From the NCBI RefSeq assembly GCF_009664855.1, contig NZ_CP045928.1, positions 2,350,049 through 2,414,048 of the forward strand: 64,000 nucleotides of DNA. The letters are read 5' to 3'. Both the position numbers and the translations under genes were made by a program. The notes under the pieces are model-generated. The model ran no database searches. It was given only the letters and a program-made list of their open reading frames with translations, and had not been told where the DNA came from. The stretch comes from Flavobacterium sp. SLB02. GTDB taxonomy: Bacteria > Bacteroidota > Bacteroidia > Flavobacteriales > Flavobacteriaceae. Numbering within the stretch: the stretch's first letter is position 1; each line of letters starts with the position of its first letter. Below, piece after piece: positions 18,024 to 27,267 of this stretch.

Positions 18024-18311
18024 ATGGAAACACTACCAATCTTTCTTATAAAAATTCTGCACTTGCTTGCCGACAGATACGGCATGAGTTGTACTTTAGA
18101 AGAGCTGACAAGTCTGTTAACTACTGTTTTTAATGCTTATACACCAGTGAAAGACAGTTTGTCTGATGAAAAGAAAAACCAAGCGAAAGTATTAGATACT
18201 TTAATACTTTTGAAGAACGAAGGGTATATCTTTTTAAATTCAAGATCTGATGAAAGTACAATAAGTATAAAAGGACTAATTTTAGTAAATAATAAAGTCA
18301 TTTGTAATTAG
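18024..18311 (+). CDS. 95-aa orphan, copy 1 (paralogue at 63496)
   Basis: A small soluble protein starting METLPIFLIKILHLLADR and ending VNNKVICN. It contains a helix-loop-helix stretch (GMSCTLEELTSLLTTVF) and a beta-hairpin-like end, which could be a small winged helix, but I do not recognise a family. Another gene of exactly the same length, 63496-63783, matches it at about 70 of 95 residues, and the 25-30 bases before both start codons are also alike (TTTTCGTATAT, then AAAAGC and TCATGG). Conservation of protein and leader supports a real gene duplicated with its control region. Confidence 0.7.
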   Translation: METLPIFLIKILHLLADRYGMSCTLEELTSLLTTVFNAYTPVKDSLSDEKKNQAKVLDTLILLKNEGYIFLNSRSDESTISIKGLILVNNKVICN

Positions 18312-18338
18312 GTTAACTGCATTGTCCTAACAAATCTC

Positions 18339-18395
18339 CCTTAACAAATCAACAACTGATATTCCCGTTCATTTTCTATCTGTGGGCTATTTGGG
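18339..18395. repeat. Decayed 3' fragment of the DUF1826-like gene
   Basis: CCTTAACAAATCAACAAC followed by GATATTC and TTCATTTTCTAT matches the end of the gene at 20414-21112 with small deletions. It covers roughly the last 55 bases of that gene in the same orientation and is non-coding. Confidence 0.6.
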
Positions 18396-18563
18396 TAAGT
18401 AATATTAGGAGTTAACTCAAGATAAACCGCATTCAAAATACTGAATAACAATTATTTAATAAAATTCAATATATTTATAGTAACTAAAATTACTCAATGG
18501 GATTTAAAGACGCTAATAAAGAATAGATTATACCTAGAGAAACTAAAAAAAAGGAATAGATAA

Positions 18564-19019
18564 ATGGAAACAATCGTAATAAAACGAGATAAAAGGCTGA
18601 GAAGTCAGAACCGGACAATTTCATTGTTAGGGTTGCTAATTTTTTTGCCAATTAGTATTGCTGTTATAAACTTATCTGTTTTTCTGGCTGCCTTTTTGGG
18701 TATAATCGGACTCTTATACTTTTTTTCGTTGATACGAGATAGTCGTCTTAAGCAACAACCCAATGAAATTATTTTTAGTGATCAAGACGTTTTTTTTAAT
18801 GCAATAGGAACTTTTGCATGGAATGATATCAATGCGTTTGAAGTAAAGAGGAGAATTAGCCATAATGAATACAATGAAAAGAGCACCTCTATTTATTTGC
18901 ATATTTTGTTGAAAAACAGAAAATCATTTTATTTTCCGATAGACTTACTCGAAAAAAATGAGAAGGAAATCGTGGCTCTTTTTATAAAGTATAAACCAGG
19001 CTTTCTTCAACTGCATTAA
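18564..19019 (+). CDS. STM3941-like membrane protein
   Basis: 151 residues: a basic N-terminus, two transmembrane helices (about residues 20-38 and 40-58), then a cytoplasmic beta-rich domain with the WNDINAFEVKRR motif and a final LHILLKN..FYFPIDLLE segment. This layout (two helices, then a PH-like domain with a W-x-D-I motif) is that of the STM3941 family of unknown function. It stands between two decayed copies of the neighbouring DUF1826-like gene end. Confidence 0.7.
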   Translation: METIVIKRDKRLRSQNRTISLLGLLIFLPISIAVINLSVFLAAFLGIIGLLYFFSLIRDSRLKQQPNEIIFSDQDVFFNAIGTFAWNDINAFEVKRRISHNEYNEKSTSIYLHILLKNRKSFYFPIDLLEKNEKEIVALFIKYKPGFLQLH

Positions 19020-19030
19020 ACCGGAGTTTC

Positions 19031-19145
19031 GCTTAACAAATCAACAACAACCGATATTCGCCTTCGTTTTCTATTGATGGCCTATGAATACAAGGCAGTA
19101 CTTATTGTTTTGGATGCTCTAGAGCCAGTCACAAAGTTTAGCCAT
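19031..19145. repeat. Second decayed 3' fragment of the DUF1826-like gene
   Basis: About 115 bases starting CTTAACAAATCAACAACAAC match 20413-20525 closely (GATATTCGCCTTC, ATTTTCTATTG-like, GAATACAAGGCAG, TTGTTTTGGATG), with substitutions that destroy the frame. It is a partial duplicate of the last third or so of that gene in the same orientation, abutting the serine hydrolase stop codon. Confidence 0.7.
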
Positions 19146-19151
19146 TTTTCT

Positions 19152-20279
19152 TTAATTCATTGTTATTTTCTCGAATATTTCATTTAATGCATCTTCCATA
19201 ACTTTGGCTGTATCCGTACCACTTTGATTCGTAATGATAAATGCACCCAGATTGTATTTTGGAACGATATAAATATAACATTGAGAACGTGGTACTCCGC
19301 CGTGATGAACATTAAAGGTTCCCAGTTTTTTATCCTCTGTAGCGATATTCCAGAAATAACCAATACTAAACTCCTTGTCAAATTTTACAATTGTTTGATG
19401 TGATTCGGCAACGATCTTATTATTTTCCAACTGAAACTTAATATATTTCACCATATCAGGTATTGTCGATTTCATATTACCGGATGCTCCCCATGGTAAT
19501 TGCGGCATTGGCGACGTAATTAGGCTATTATCACTATGGTAACCTACAGCAAGCTTTTGGGCTTCCTGATTAGAAAGGCTTATTTTTGTCTGCTGCATTG
19601 CAATGTTTTTAGTCAGGTAATCTGTTAGCAGTTTTTCATATTTTGTTTTATAAACTCTTTCTAAAATAAAAGCTATAAGTTGGCTGCCTGCACTTGAATA
19701 AGAATATTTATACCCTGGAACGGTATCTATTTTGACTTTATGAAGATCTCTTAAAAAATCTTTTTGACCGTAGTTTTTATAAAGTTCATTGAGTTTTGCA
19801 GGAGTATCGTGGCTTGTAAAATTGTCCAGAATTGTATTTGCTTCAAATGGGAGCATATTTGGAAATCCGCTTGTATGCGAAAGTAAGTGTTTTATCAGAA
19901 TAGGTTGTTTTCCGTACTTTAGATTTGGATAATTTTCAGGTAAATATTTTTGGACTTCATCTTCGATATTCAATTTCTTTTCGAGAACTGCTTTTGCTGC
20001 AAGTGTTCCTGCAAATGTTTTGCTTAAAGAACCTATTTCATAAATTGTTTCATTATCAGGGCAATTATTTTTTCCTTTTTCCAATTCTCCATAATGACCA
20101 ATGAATTCTTTTCCTAAATAAACTATTGCAATTGAAGTAGAATGAATTAAAGGTTTTTTAATCATTCTGTTTGCTGCGCTATCAATTAAAACTTTTATAT
20201 CAATATTTTCTATTTTTGAGCGCTGAGCCATGCAAAAGATAGAAGAAAGTAAAAAAATTAAAAGGAATCTATTTTTCAT
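19152..20279 (-). CDS. Secreted serine hydrolase, beta-lactamase (class C-like) fold
   Basis: 375 residues with a signal peptide (MKNRFLLIFLLSSIFCMAQ). The penicillin-binding/class C motifs are present: S84-L-S-K87 (IGSLSKTF), YSSAGSQL in place of the usual YxN, and HHGGVP in place of KTG. The HHG triad variant and the Asn-to-Ser change suggest a DD-peptidase- or esterase-like hydrolase rather than an efficient beta-lactamase. It is probably periplasmic. Confidence 0.85.
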   Translation of the reverse strand: MKNRFLLIFLLSSIFCMAQRSKIENIDIKVLIDSAANRMIKKPLIHSTSIAIVYLGKEFIGHYGELEKGKNNCPDNETIYEIGSLSKTFAGTLAAKAVLEKKLNIEDEVQKYLPENYPNLKYGKQPILIKHLLSHTSGFPNMLPFEANTILDNFTSHDTPAKLNELYKNYGQKDFLRDLHKVKIDTVPGYKYSYSSAGSQLIAFILERVYKTKYEKLLTDYLTKNIAMQQTKISLSNQEAQKLAVGYHSDNSLITSPMPQLPWGASGNMKSTIPDMVKYIKFQLENNKIVAESHQTIVKFDKEFSIGYFWNIATEDKKLGTFNVHHGGVPRSQCYIYIVPKYNLGAFIITNQSGTDTAKVMEDALNEIFEKITMN

Positions 20280-20413
20280 AGTTTTAAACGATTATATTTT
20301 TTTATGTAGAATTAATTAGATTATCGAATACCTTTTTATTGATAATAGGTTTTTAACTAACTTCATTAACCCAGTATGAGCAATTTGTATATTTTAATCT
20401 TGCAGCAACTTCC

Positions 20414-21112
20414 TTAACAAATCAACAACAACCGATATTCGCCTTCATTTTCTATTGGTGCTCTGTGAATACAAGGCAGCACTTGTTGTTTTGGATGATC
20501 TACGGCCAATCGCCAAAGATGCCCTAAACCTAAACTAATAGGTACTGCATCCTGATCTACCTGATAATGCAAATCAAAATAATTTTCTTTCAGAAAGTTT
20601 TCGAATTCTTCCTCTGGTCCATCATGCAGTTCTTTTAGCTTTGCCCGGATTTCCGGAATCAGGATTTTTTGCTCTGCCTGCGCATTAGCAACAATATCAC
20701 TTGCCGCACCGTGATAAGTACATAAAAAAGTATCTGTTGCAATGGGCGAACGATCTACATGAAACGAATACACATCGGTCGATATGAAATCAAATTCATC
20801 ATCACGTTCGTAACACTTTAATAAATTAAGAGAAGGCGAAGCACCAAAATCAGTTAATAATTGTAGATCCTTTAAGATTATTTCCCTTGCTATCCTCCCC
20901 TTTTCTGATAGTTGCAGTGCGATGATATCTTCAGGATGAACTTCGGTTATATTTTCTTCTAATGATAACTTAGTTACAATCTCATTAAAATCACCATCCA
21001 AATTTCTGTACCAGCATAGCGCATTCATTTCTCCGTTGAAATCGGTCTGTACGAGTTCAGAGAAAGTAGATACGATTCCTATTTGGTCGCTGTCCGAAAA
21101 TTTATTGTTCAT
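20414..21112 (-). CDS. DUF1826-like protein
   Basis: 232 residues, soluble. Recognisable blocks are MNALCWYRNLDGDF, SFHVDRSPIATDTFLCTYHG, and a C-terminal HPKQQVLPCIHRAPIENEGEYRLLL. The HVD...CTY..GA and H..RLLL pattern recalls DUF1826, a family of unknown function with a cupin-like look; the match is tentative. It starts 54 bases after the MATE gene ends and may be co-transcribed with it. Its 3' end exists in two degraded copies to the left (18339-18395 and 19031-19145). Confidence 0.55.
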   Translation of the reverse strand: MNNKFSDSDQIGIVSTFSELVQTDFNGEMNALCWYRNLDGDFNEIVTKLSLEENITEVHPEDIIALQLSEKGRIAREIILKDLQLLTDFGASPSLNLLKCYERDDEFDFISTDVYSFHVDRSPIATDTFLCTYHGAASDIVANAQAEQKILIPEIRAKLKELHDGPEEEFENFLKENYFDLHYQVDQDAVPISLGLGHLWRLAVDHPKQQVLPCIHRAPIENEGEYRLLLIC

Positions 21113-21166
21113 AGTATAATAGTAAGAAGCTAATTATTTAAGCATACAAAATTATATAACAGCCCA

Positions 21167-22522
21167 TTATTTTTGCAAGGCTTTATTTATTACATAGCGA
21201 AATCTTAAATACAGTAAGACAGATGATGTTAGCAAGCCCAAACACAGACCAAACCAGATTCCTTGTACTCCGGTATTGAAATGAATTCCTAAAATATAGG
21301 CTGCAGGAAGGCCAATAATCCAATACGCTATAAAGGTTATAAAAGTCGGAATGTTTACATCTCCCATTCCTCTTAGTGCGCCTAGTCCAACCACCTGAGT
21401 ACCATCAAAGAGCTGGAATATTGCGGCAATTATTAATAATTGTGCCGCCAGCGCTACAACAGTGGTGTCATTGGTTATCAGATAAGGTAAATATTGATTA
21501 AAAAGTGTGAAAATTAAAGCAAAGAACATCATAAAAATGATCACTAAATGATAAGACGCAGCAGCAAACCTCTGAAGTCTTTTGTAGTTTTGATTTCCAA
21601 AACTATTTCCGACTTTAATAGTTGCAGCCGATGCAATTCCTCCTGCCATCATGTACGTCATTGCTGCAAGGGTTATTGCGGTCTGATGAGCTGCCTGTTC
21701 TATTGCGCCTATATGACCGGCCATTAAAGCAGCTACTGCAAATGCTCCAATCTCGAACACATACTGCATCGCTACAGGCAATCCTATTTTGACCACTTTT
21801 ACAATTTTTGAAGCATTAATAAACTTCACTGAGAAATGCTGTATATAAACCTTAAAGCTTTCTGAACGAAGCACATACCACATCATGACCAGCATCATTA
21901 AAACACGATCTATCAATGTTGCAATTCCTACCCCCTGAACTCCCATTGGCTCAATCCCAAACATTCCTTTTACCAGAATCACTGCGATAACTACGTTGAG
22001 TACATTTCCCCATATTGTTATAGACATGGCTTGTTTTGTAAAACCCAGCCCTTCTGCAAATTGTTTGAAGGTTTGAAATACCATCAAAGGCAGAATAGAT
22101 AAACTTAAAATAAGTAAATAAGGTTTTGCCGTTTCTACCACCTGAGGATCCTGATCTGCATGCTGCATGGCAAACATAGAACCGTAATACACTACCAAAA
22201 AAAGAAAAATTGCAGATACAACATTAAGCCATAAGCTGTTTGACAGAAGCTCTGCGCATTCTTTAAAATTTGATTTCCCGTTTTCCTGTGCAATCAAAGG
22301 AGTTAATCCGTAGGCAATCCCTAATCCAATGACTAAAACTACCATGAAAACGGAATGAACCAGCGAGACTGCCGCCAATGATATGGTTCCTGCATAATGA
22401 CCTATGATCACTGTATCGAGAGTCTGCACCAGGGTATGCCCAAGCTGAGAAATTACAACAGGCCCTGCAAGTGCTATGGTGCTTTGATAATATATCTTAT
22501 TGGATTTATATTTTTTGATCAT
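21167..22522 (-). CDS. MATE family multidrug/cation efflux transporter
   Basis: 451 residues from the ATG at 22522, with twelve hydrophobic helices in two similar halves. MATE signatures include ALAGPVVISQLGHTLVQTLDTVIIGHYAG in helix 1-2 and GLPVAMQYVFEIGAFAVAALMAG at the start of the second half. NorM-like proteins export drugs or metabolites in exchange for Na+ or H+. An upstream ATG at 22558 would add 12 residues; I prefer 22522, where the basic N-terminus (MIKKYKSNKIYYQ) typical of the family begins. Confidence 0.9.
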   Translation of the reverse strand: MIKKYKSNKIYYQSTIALAGPVVISQLGHTLVQTLDTVIIGHYAGTISLAAVSLVHSVFMVVLVIGLGIAYGLTPLIAQENGKSNFKECAELLSNSLWLNVVSAIFLFLVVYYGSMFAMQHADQDPQVVETAKPYLLILSLSILPLMVFQTFKQFAEGLGFTKQAMSITIWGNVLNVVIAVILVKGMFGIEPMGVQGVGIATLIDRVLMMLVMMWYVLRSESFKVYIQHFSVKFINASKIVKVVKIGLPVAMQYVFEIGAFAVAALMAGHIGAIEQAAHQTAITLAAMTYMMAGGIASAATIKVGNSFGNQNYKRLQRFAAASYHLVIIFMMFFALIFTLFNQYLPYLITNDTTVVALAAQLLIIAAIFQLFDGTQVVGLGALRGMGDVNIPTFITFIAYWIIGLPAAYILGIHFNTGVQGIWFGLCLGLLTSSVLLYLRFRYVINKALQK

Positions 22523-22778
22523 ATTAAAAATTACTTTCTTTATTAAGAATGTGCTCAAATAATATAATTAAAGCACATTTTTTTTATCTAAGTTAATGGA
22601 AAAAACGATAACTCAAGCCTTGATGCGACAGCACAGAGATTACAAAATCTGTACTATCACAGTTTTTAGGATTGAGGGTCTAAAAGGGCTACTGTGGCAT
22701 TAAAAACGAAAGTATAGCATTGACAATCAACTACACATCAAAAATAAATAGCCTGTAATGAATGATAATAAAAGCTGC

Positions 22779-24203
22779 TTATTTTTTTGTTTTAAAAACT
22801 TTAAAACATACAAAAAGAATCCCCAGCCAAATTGGAATTAATTCTACGGATAGCTTCATATTAGTGATCCACATAATGGATAAAATGCCCAATAAAAACA
22901 CGAAACAAATGTAATTGCTTACCGGATAAAATAAGGAAGCAAACTTAGTTTTTGTGCCTTCTTTGTCTTTGGAACGTCTAAATCGTAGATGCGTATAAGA
23001 AATCATCACCCAGTTAATAATTAAGCAAGACACCACTAAAGACATTAAAATACTAAAAGCCTCTTTTGGCATTAGTTTATTTATTAAAATACAGATCGCT
23101 GCAAAACAGGATGAAATTAAAATAGCATTTATAGGTACCGATTGTTTGTTTAGCTTCATTAAAAATTGAGGAGCATTGCCCTGATCTGCCAAACCATATA
23201 ACATCCGTGAGTTGCTGTATACACTGCTATTGTATACTGATAAAGCTGCGGTTAGTACAATTAAATTAAGCACATTAGCGATAAGGCTTGTGAAAAATAT
23301 TTTGTGGCCAAAAAACTCAAATTCCATTCCGTTTAAATTTTGAAAAACCATTACAAACGGACTGCTGTCTGTAGTAATTTGCTGCCATGGTGACAAAGCA
23401 AATAAAATTACCAATGCACCAACATAAAATATAAGGATTCTATAGATGACCTGATTGGTTGCTTTAGGAATGTTTTTTTCCGGATTTTCTGCCTCAGCAG
23501 CGGTAATTCCAATAAGTTCTAAGCCTCCAAAGGAAAACATAATTAGTGCCATTGCAGCTAATAAACCCTGAAAACTACCATTAGTCGTTTTTTCAAAGAA
23601 ACCTTTCGGGAAGAAACCTCCATCATTATATAAATTATGAATTGTAGCATGTTCTCCTCCTGTACCGCTTATTAGCAAATAAGTACCAAAGAGAATCATG
23701 GCGATAATGGCAACCACTTTTATGATCGAAAACCAAAATTCAGTTTCTCCGTACACTTTTACAGAGGCAAAATTCAAAGCATTAATAACCAGAAAGAAAA
23801 ATAAACTCGATGCCCAAAGCGGAATTTCAGGCCACCAAAACTGCACATAAACACCAATGGCTGTAAGTTCAGCCATACTCACTAAAATATATAAAATCCA
23901 ATAATTCCAACCGGATGCAAAACCAGCAAAAGAACCGCAATACTTGTAGGCAAAGTGACTAAAACTTCCTGATACAGGTTCTTCGACCACCATTTCGCCA
24001 AGTTGCCTCATAATAAAAAAAGCAATAATTCCGGCAACAGCATATCCTAAAATAACAGATGGCCCTGCTAATACAGCCGCCGGACCAATACCAAGGAAAA
24101 GCCCCGTTCCTATTGATCCGCCTAAGGCAATTAACTGAATATGACGATTCGTCAGCCCGCGTTTAAGCTGATTGTCTTGTATGTCTTCGTGGATTTTTTT
24201 CAC
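22779..24203 (-). CDS. Amino acid permease (APC superfamily, AAT family)
   Basis: 474 residues with twelve transmembrane helices. The family opening is complete: LKRGLTNRHIQLIALGGSIG followed by TGLFLGIG, with the helix-1 unwinding motif GSIGTGLF, then EMVVEEPVSGSFSHFAYKY and a GWNYW motif. Such permeases import amino acids with protons. The exact substrate cannot be read; similarity is to the aromatic/Pro/Lys permease group. It follows the PhzF gene after 212 bases on the same strand and may be separately transcribed (TACATTTG box on the - strand upstream, without a clear -33). Confidence 0.9.
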   Translation of the reverse strand: MKKIHEDIQDNQLKRGLTNRHIQLIALGGSIGTGLFLGIGPAAVLAGPSVILGYAVAGIIAFFIMRQLGEMVVEEPVSGSFSHFAYKYCGSFAGFASGWNYWILYILVSMAELTAIGVYVQFWWPEIPLWASSLFFFLVINALNFASVKVYGETEFWFSIIKVVAIIAMILFGTYLLISGTGGEHATIHNLYNDGGFFPKGFFEKTTNGSFQGLLAAMALIMFSFGGLELIGITAAEAENPEKNIPKATNQVIYRILIFYVGALVILFALSPWQQITTDSSPFVMVFQNLNGMEFEFFGHKIFFTSLIANVLNLIVLTAALSVYNSSVYSNSRMLYGLADQGNAPQFLMKLNKQSVPINAILISSCFAAICILINKLMPKEAFSILMSLVVSCLIINWVMISYTHLRFRRSKDKEGTKTKFASLFYPVSNYICFVFLLGILSIMWITNMKLSVELIPIWLGILFVCFKVFKTKK

Positions 24204-24415
24204 AAACTAAATTTTTTAAATGAGCTAAATGTACTCACAAATGTATAAACCGCGAAGATAAGTTAAAATAGGAATGGTACAAAGCATGTACTATGCTAAA
24301 ACTCCGATTAGATGATCCTTTTTTTGAGAGATTTCCTGAAAGTATGCCCATATTAGCTGTAAGCTAAGGATTGGGATCATCTTAATTCTGCAAAAAAGTA
24401 TAGGTAAAACCATTA

Positions 24416-25204
24416 TTATTCTGTCCATAAAACTCCAATAGAATAAGTCTTTGCCCTTCCACTGATTATTACCCTGTCTCCTTTATCTTCACAATAAAGT
24501 TCTCCTAACCGTTGTGAAATCTGAAGGGCAAAAAGTTCTTTTTTATTTAAACGCTCTGCCCAAAAAGGAATTAACGAACAGTGTGCAGAACCTGTGACCG
24601 GATCTTCCAGAATAGAGGCCTGAGGTGTGAAAAATCTCGAAACAAAATCAGAGTTATCTCCTTTTGCGGTTACAATTACACCACCCGGGTCAAGATTGAT
24701 CTGATCGAAAATCTGCCTGTCTATACTTATATTTTTAATGTCAGATTCGGTATCATAAACTAAAACATAATCCCGAGACTTAAAAACTTCTTTTGGTTTG
24801 ATACTTAAAGCATTTTCAATCGCTGCAGGCAATGCAGACTCTACTGGCATTCTTGAAGGGAAATCCATTTTATACAGACCGTTTTCTACTGCAACAGTCA
24901 GGTCTCCGCTTAAGGTTTCAAAAACAATTTGATCCCTTTTATGGCCTAGAATCTCCTTTAGGCAGTGAGCCGTTGCTAAGGTAGCATGACCACAGAGATC
25001 CATTTCTATCTCTGGTGTAAACCAGCGCAAATGTATTTTCGCGTCTTTATATACAAAGAAAGCCGTTTCGGCAACAGCATTTTCATTTGCAATCTTCAAT
25101 AACATTTCGTCGCTTAACCACTCTTTGAGAGGCACGACACAGGCTTGATTACCTGCGAATGTTTTATCTGTAAAAGCATCAATTTGATAGAGATTAAGTT
25201 TCAT
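24416..25204 (-). CDS. PhzF family isomerase/epimerase-like protein
   Basis: 262 residues in the diaminopimelate-epimerase-like fold. Signatures are QIDAFTDKTFAGNQACVV at the N-terminus with the catalytic-type Glu in NAVAETAFF, DLCGHATLATAH, and EDPVTGSAHCSL near the C-terminus. PhzF relatives isomerise small acids; the natural substrate is unknown here. It ends the LysR-controlled cluster EamA-GNAT-GNAT-PhzF. Confidence 0.9.
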   Translation of the reverse strand: MKLNLYQIDAFTDKTFAGNQACVVPLKEWLSDEMLLKIANENAVAETAFFVYKDAKIHLRWFTPEIEMDLCGHATLATAHCLKEILGHKRDQIVFETLSGDLTVAVENGLYKMDFPSRMPVESALPAAIENALSIKPKEVFKSRDYVLVYDTESDIKNISIDRQIFDQINLDPGGVIVTAKGDNSDFVSRFFTPQASILEDPVTGSAHCSLIPFWAERLNKKELFALQISQRLGELYCEDKGDRVIISGRAKTYSIGVLWTE

Positions 25205-25273
25205 ATATTTTTTTGATCATTATAAAATGATTTTCAATACTAATAAATTATTTATCCAAGTATTTCTAAATGA

Positions 25274-25801
25274 CTATTGATTTTTGAGATTTTTTTTCAT
25301 CATAATATCAGTTTGCTCATCGGTTCCCAATACAAAAATATGCTTATCAAATTCTACAAAGCCATTTTTCTTATAGAAACTTATCGCTCTGTGATTTTCT
25401 TCCCAAACGCCCAGCCAGACAAAATTAACCTTATTTGTCTCTGCAATTTGTATAGCATGTTCATACAAAAACTGACCTGCTTTTTTACCATGATATTCTT
25501 TGAGCACATATATCCTTTCGATTTCAAGTCCTGCATTGTCTTGCAATTCCGTTTGAGATGCTCCACTGTTTATTTTTAGATACCCTACAACCGCATTGTC
25601 AATTACAGCAAAATAAAATTCTGAATTATCTCCGCTTAACTCTTCCGAAAGTTTCTCAACTGAAAAACCTTCTTCTAAATATTGAGCCATATTTTCCTCT
25701 GTATTGCTTTCAGAAAAAGTTTCAAAAAAGGTCTTTCTGCCAATTTCCTGCAATTGGATGATATCATTTATACTTACTTTTTTAATTTTAAAATTTTCCA
25801 T
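25274..25801 (-). CDS. GNAT N-acetyltransferase (PaiA-like)
   Basis: 175 residues with the GNAT fold: acetyl-CoA loop in IERIYVLKEYHGKKAGQFL (the R/Q-x-x-G-x-G/A region, slightly varied as HGKKAG), and a C-terminal RAISFYKKNGFVEF. The N-terminal GRKTFFETFSESNTEENM matches PaiA-type polyamine/small-amine acetyltransferases. It lies 33 bases downstream of another GNAT gene and 69 bases before PhzF, in one operon. Confidence 0.85.
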   Translation of the reverse strand: MENFKIKKVSINDIIQLQEIGRKTFFETFSESNTEENMAQYLEEGFSVEKLSEELSGDNSEFYFAVIDNAVVGYLKINSGASQTELQDNAGLEIERIYVLKEYHGKKAGQFLYEHAIQIAETNKVNFVWLGVWEENHRAISFYKKNGFVEFDKHIFVLGTDEQTDIMMKKNLKNQ

Positions 25802-25834
25802 TTTTTATATTTTTTGTAATCATTACACTATACT

Positions 25835-26299
25835 TTATACGTTCCATTCATAATTAAGCCATTCCTTATTTTCAGCCGCCCCCAGCTTTTCATAAAACTT
25901 TTTGCCAGCTTCATTCCATGGTGCAACATTCCATTTAATCTGGGCACAATTATTTAATTTAGCTTCTAAATGCAAAGCATTCATCAACTGCTCTCCTATT
26001 TGTTGCCCTCTATATGCTGCATCAACATAAAGTTCTTTAAGATAAACAGAAGCCCTGTTTACAGCAGTATATGGCAGGTAATAGTAAACTAGCATACCTG
26101 CTATCTGACCATTATGATCTGCCACAAAAGAATAAAAATCAGGCGGGCTTTTTCTGAATCCGCTTTCTTTTACTATTTCCGGAGTAATCGCAAAAACATC
26201 AATATATTTTTCAAATACTGCCAGTTCTTTCATCAATATCCACAATTTTTCACTGTCTGCCTCAACAGCTTTACGAATTTTTATTTCTGTTTGGTTCAT
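25835..26299 (-). CDS. GNAT N-acetyltransferase
   Basis: 154 residues: LKELYVDAAYRGQQIGEQLM carries the acetyl-CoA loop (RGQQIG), and NEAGKKFYEKLGA is the usual C-terminal motif. The N-terminus ENHDKL-like EADSEKLWILMKELAVFEK is typical of diamine acetyltransferases of the SSAT group. Its ATG overlaps the 3' end of the EamA gene by 29 bases, showing translational coupling with the exporter. Confidence 0.85.
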   Translation of the reverse strand: MNQTEIKIRKAVEADSEKLWILMKELAVFEKYIDVFAITPEIVKESGFRKSPPDFYSFVADHNGQIAGMLVYYYLPYTAVNRASVYLKELYVDAAYRGQQIGEQLMNALHLEAKLNNCAQIKWNVAPWNEAGKKFYEKLGAAENKEWLNYEWNV

Positions 26300-27200
26300 G
26301 TATGTTTTGATTATTAGTGATTACAAATTTTCTGCCATTTTTTTTGACCGAAATGTTGATTTCAGACCATATCGTTGCAGTTAAAATCAAGCTGCCGCCT
26401 AAAAGTAATTTCCATGTCAAAGCTTCATCCAATATAAAAAATGCGGCAAATGCACCAAATACAGGTTCAAAAAGATAAATTATAGCTACTTTTTCGGCAG
26501 ATAAATAGTTCTGCGAAATCATGGATACAGCATACATATAAGCAGTAGAAAACACTGCACAATAAACAATCGCAGTCCAGAAATTATGATCTTCAATAAG
26601 CCAGTTTTGCTGATTGTCTGTTACTGCAAAAATTAAACAGATAACAGTGCTTGCAGCAAACATTGGGACAATTGTAGTTATTATTTCACGTTTGTCTTTT
26701 TGTTTTTCGACCATTATAAGATAGATACTGAACCCAATTGTTCCTAAAATGACATAAATAGTTCCCTGATTTATTGTTAATCCGTCAGAAATAGAAATTA
26801 TGGCCAAACCAAGCAGTGCAATTAGCGAAGCCATCCATATTTTGCTGGAAAAAACAGTTTTATACAACATCCACTTAAGCATAGGAACAAGAATTACGCA
26901 AATTCCAGCGATAAATGTACACTGAGATGCAGGCAGATATTCAAGGCCTTTTGTCTGCAGAATTATCCCAAAGGTCAAAGGCAATGAGAGCATAATTCCT
27001 CCTATCATACTTTTGCTATCAGTCTTTTTAAAATATTTCGCAAAGAAAATAGAAAGAATAATGGTAGCAAGTGCTAATCTATACACCAGGAAAATATATA
27101 GTGATCCTGTCGCTACTCCAATCTTAGTAACAGAGAATGAAATACCCCAAAAAGCAGTGCCTAGTATTAAAAGGATAAGATATAATTTTTTCTTTTGCAT
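26271..27200 (-). CDS. DMT-superfamily transporter (EamA)
   Basis: 309 residues with ten hydrophobic helices forming two EamA halves (AFWGISFSVTKIGVATG at the start, LEYLPASQCTFIAGICVILVP, and YLSAEKVAIIYLFEPVFGAF in the second half). EamA proteins usually export amino acids or metabolites. It is the first gene of the operon and lies 67 bases from the divergent LysR regulator, which probably controls it. Confidence 0.88.
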   Translation of the reverse strand: MQKKKLYLILLILGTAFWGISFSVTKIGVATGSLYIFLVYRLALATIILSIFFAKYFKKTDSKSMIGGIMLSLPLTFGIILQTKGLEYLPASQCTFIAGICVILVPMLKWMLYKTVFSSKIWMASLIALLGLAIISISDGLTINQGTIYVILGTIGFSIYLIMVEKQKDKREIITTIVPMFAASTVICLIFAVTDNQQNWLIEDHNFWTAIVYCAVFSTAYMYAVSMISQNYLSAEKVAIIYLFEPVFGAFAAFFILDEALTWKLLLGGSLILTATIWSEINISVKKNGRKFVITNNQNIHEPNRNKNS

Positions 27201-27267
27201 GTTATAATTTTGAAATATTCAAAAAAGCATTTCGATGATTGTTTTATTTTATTATTAAATTGCAGGC

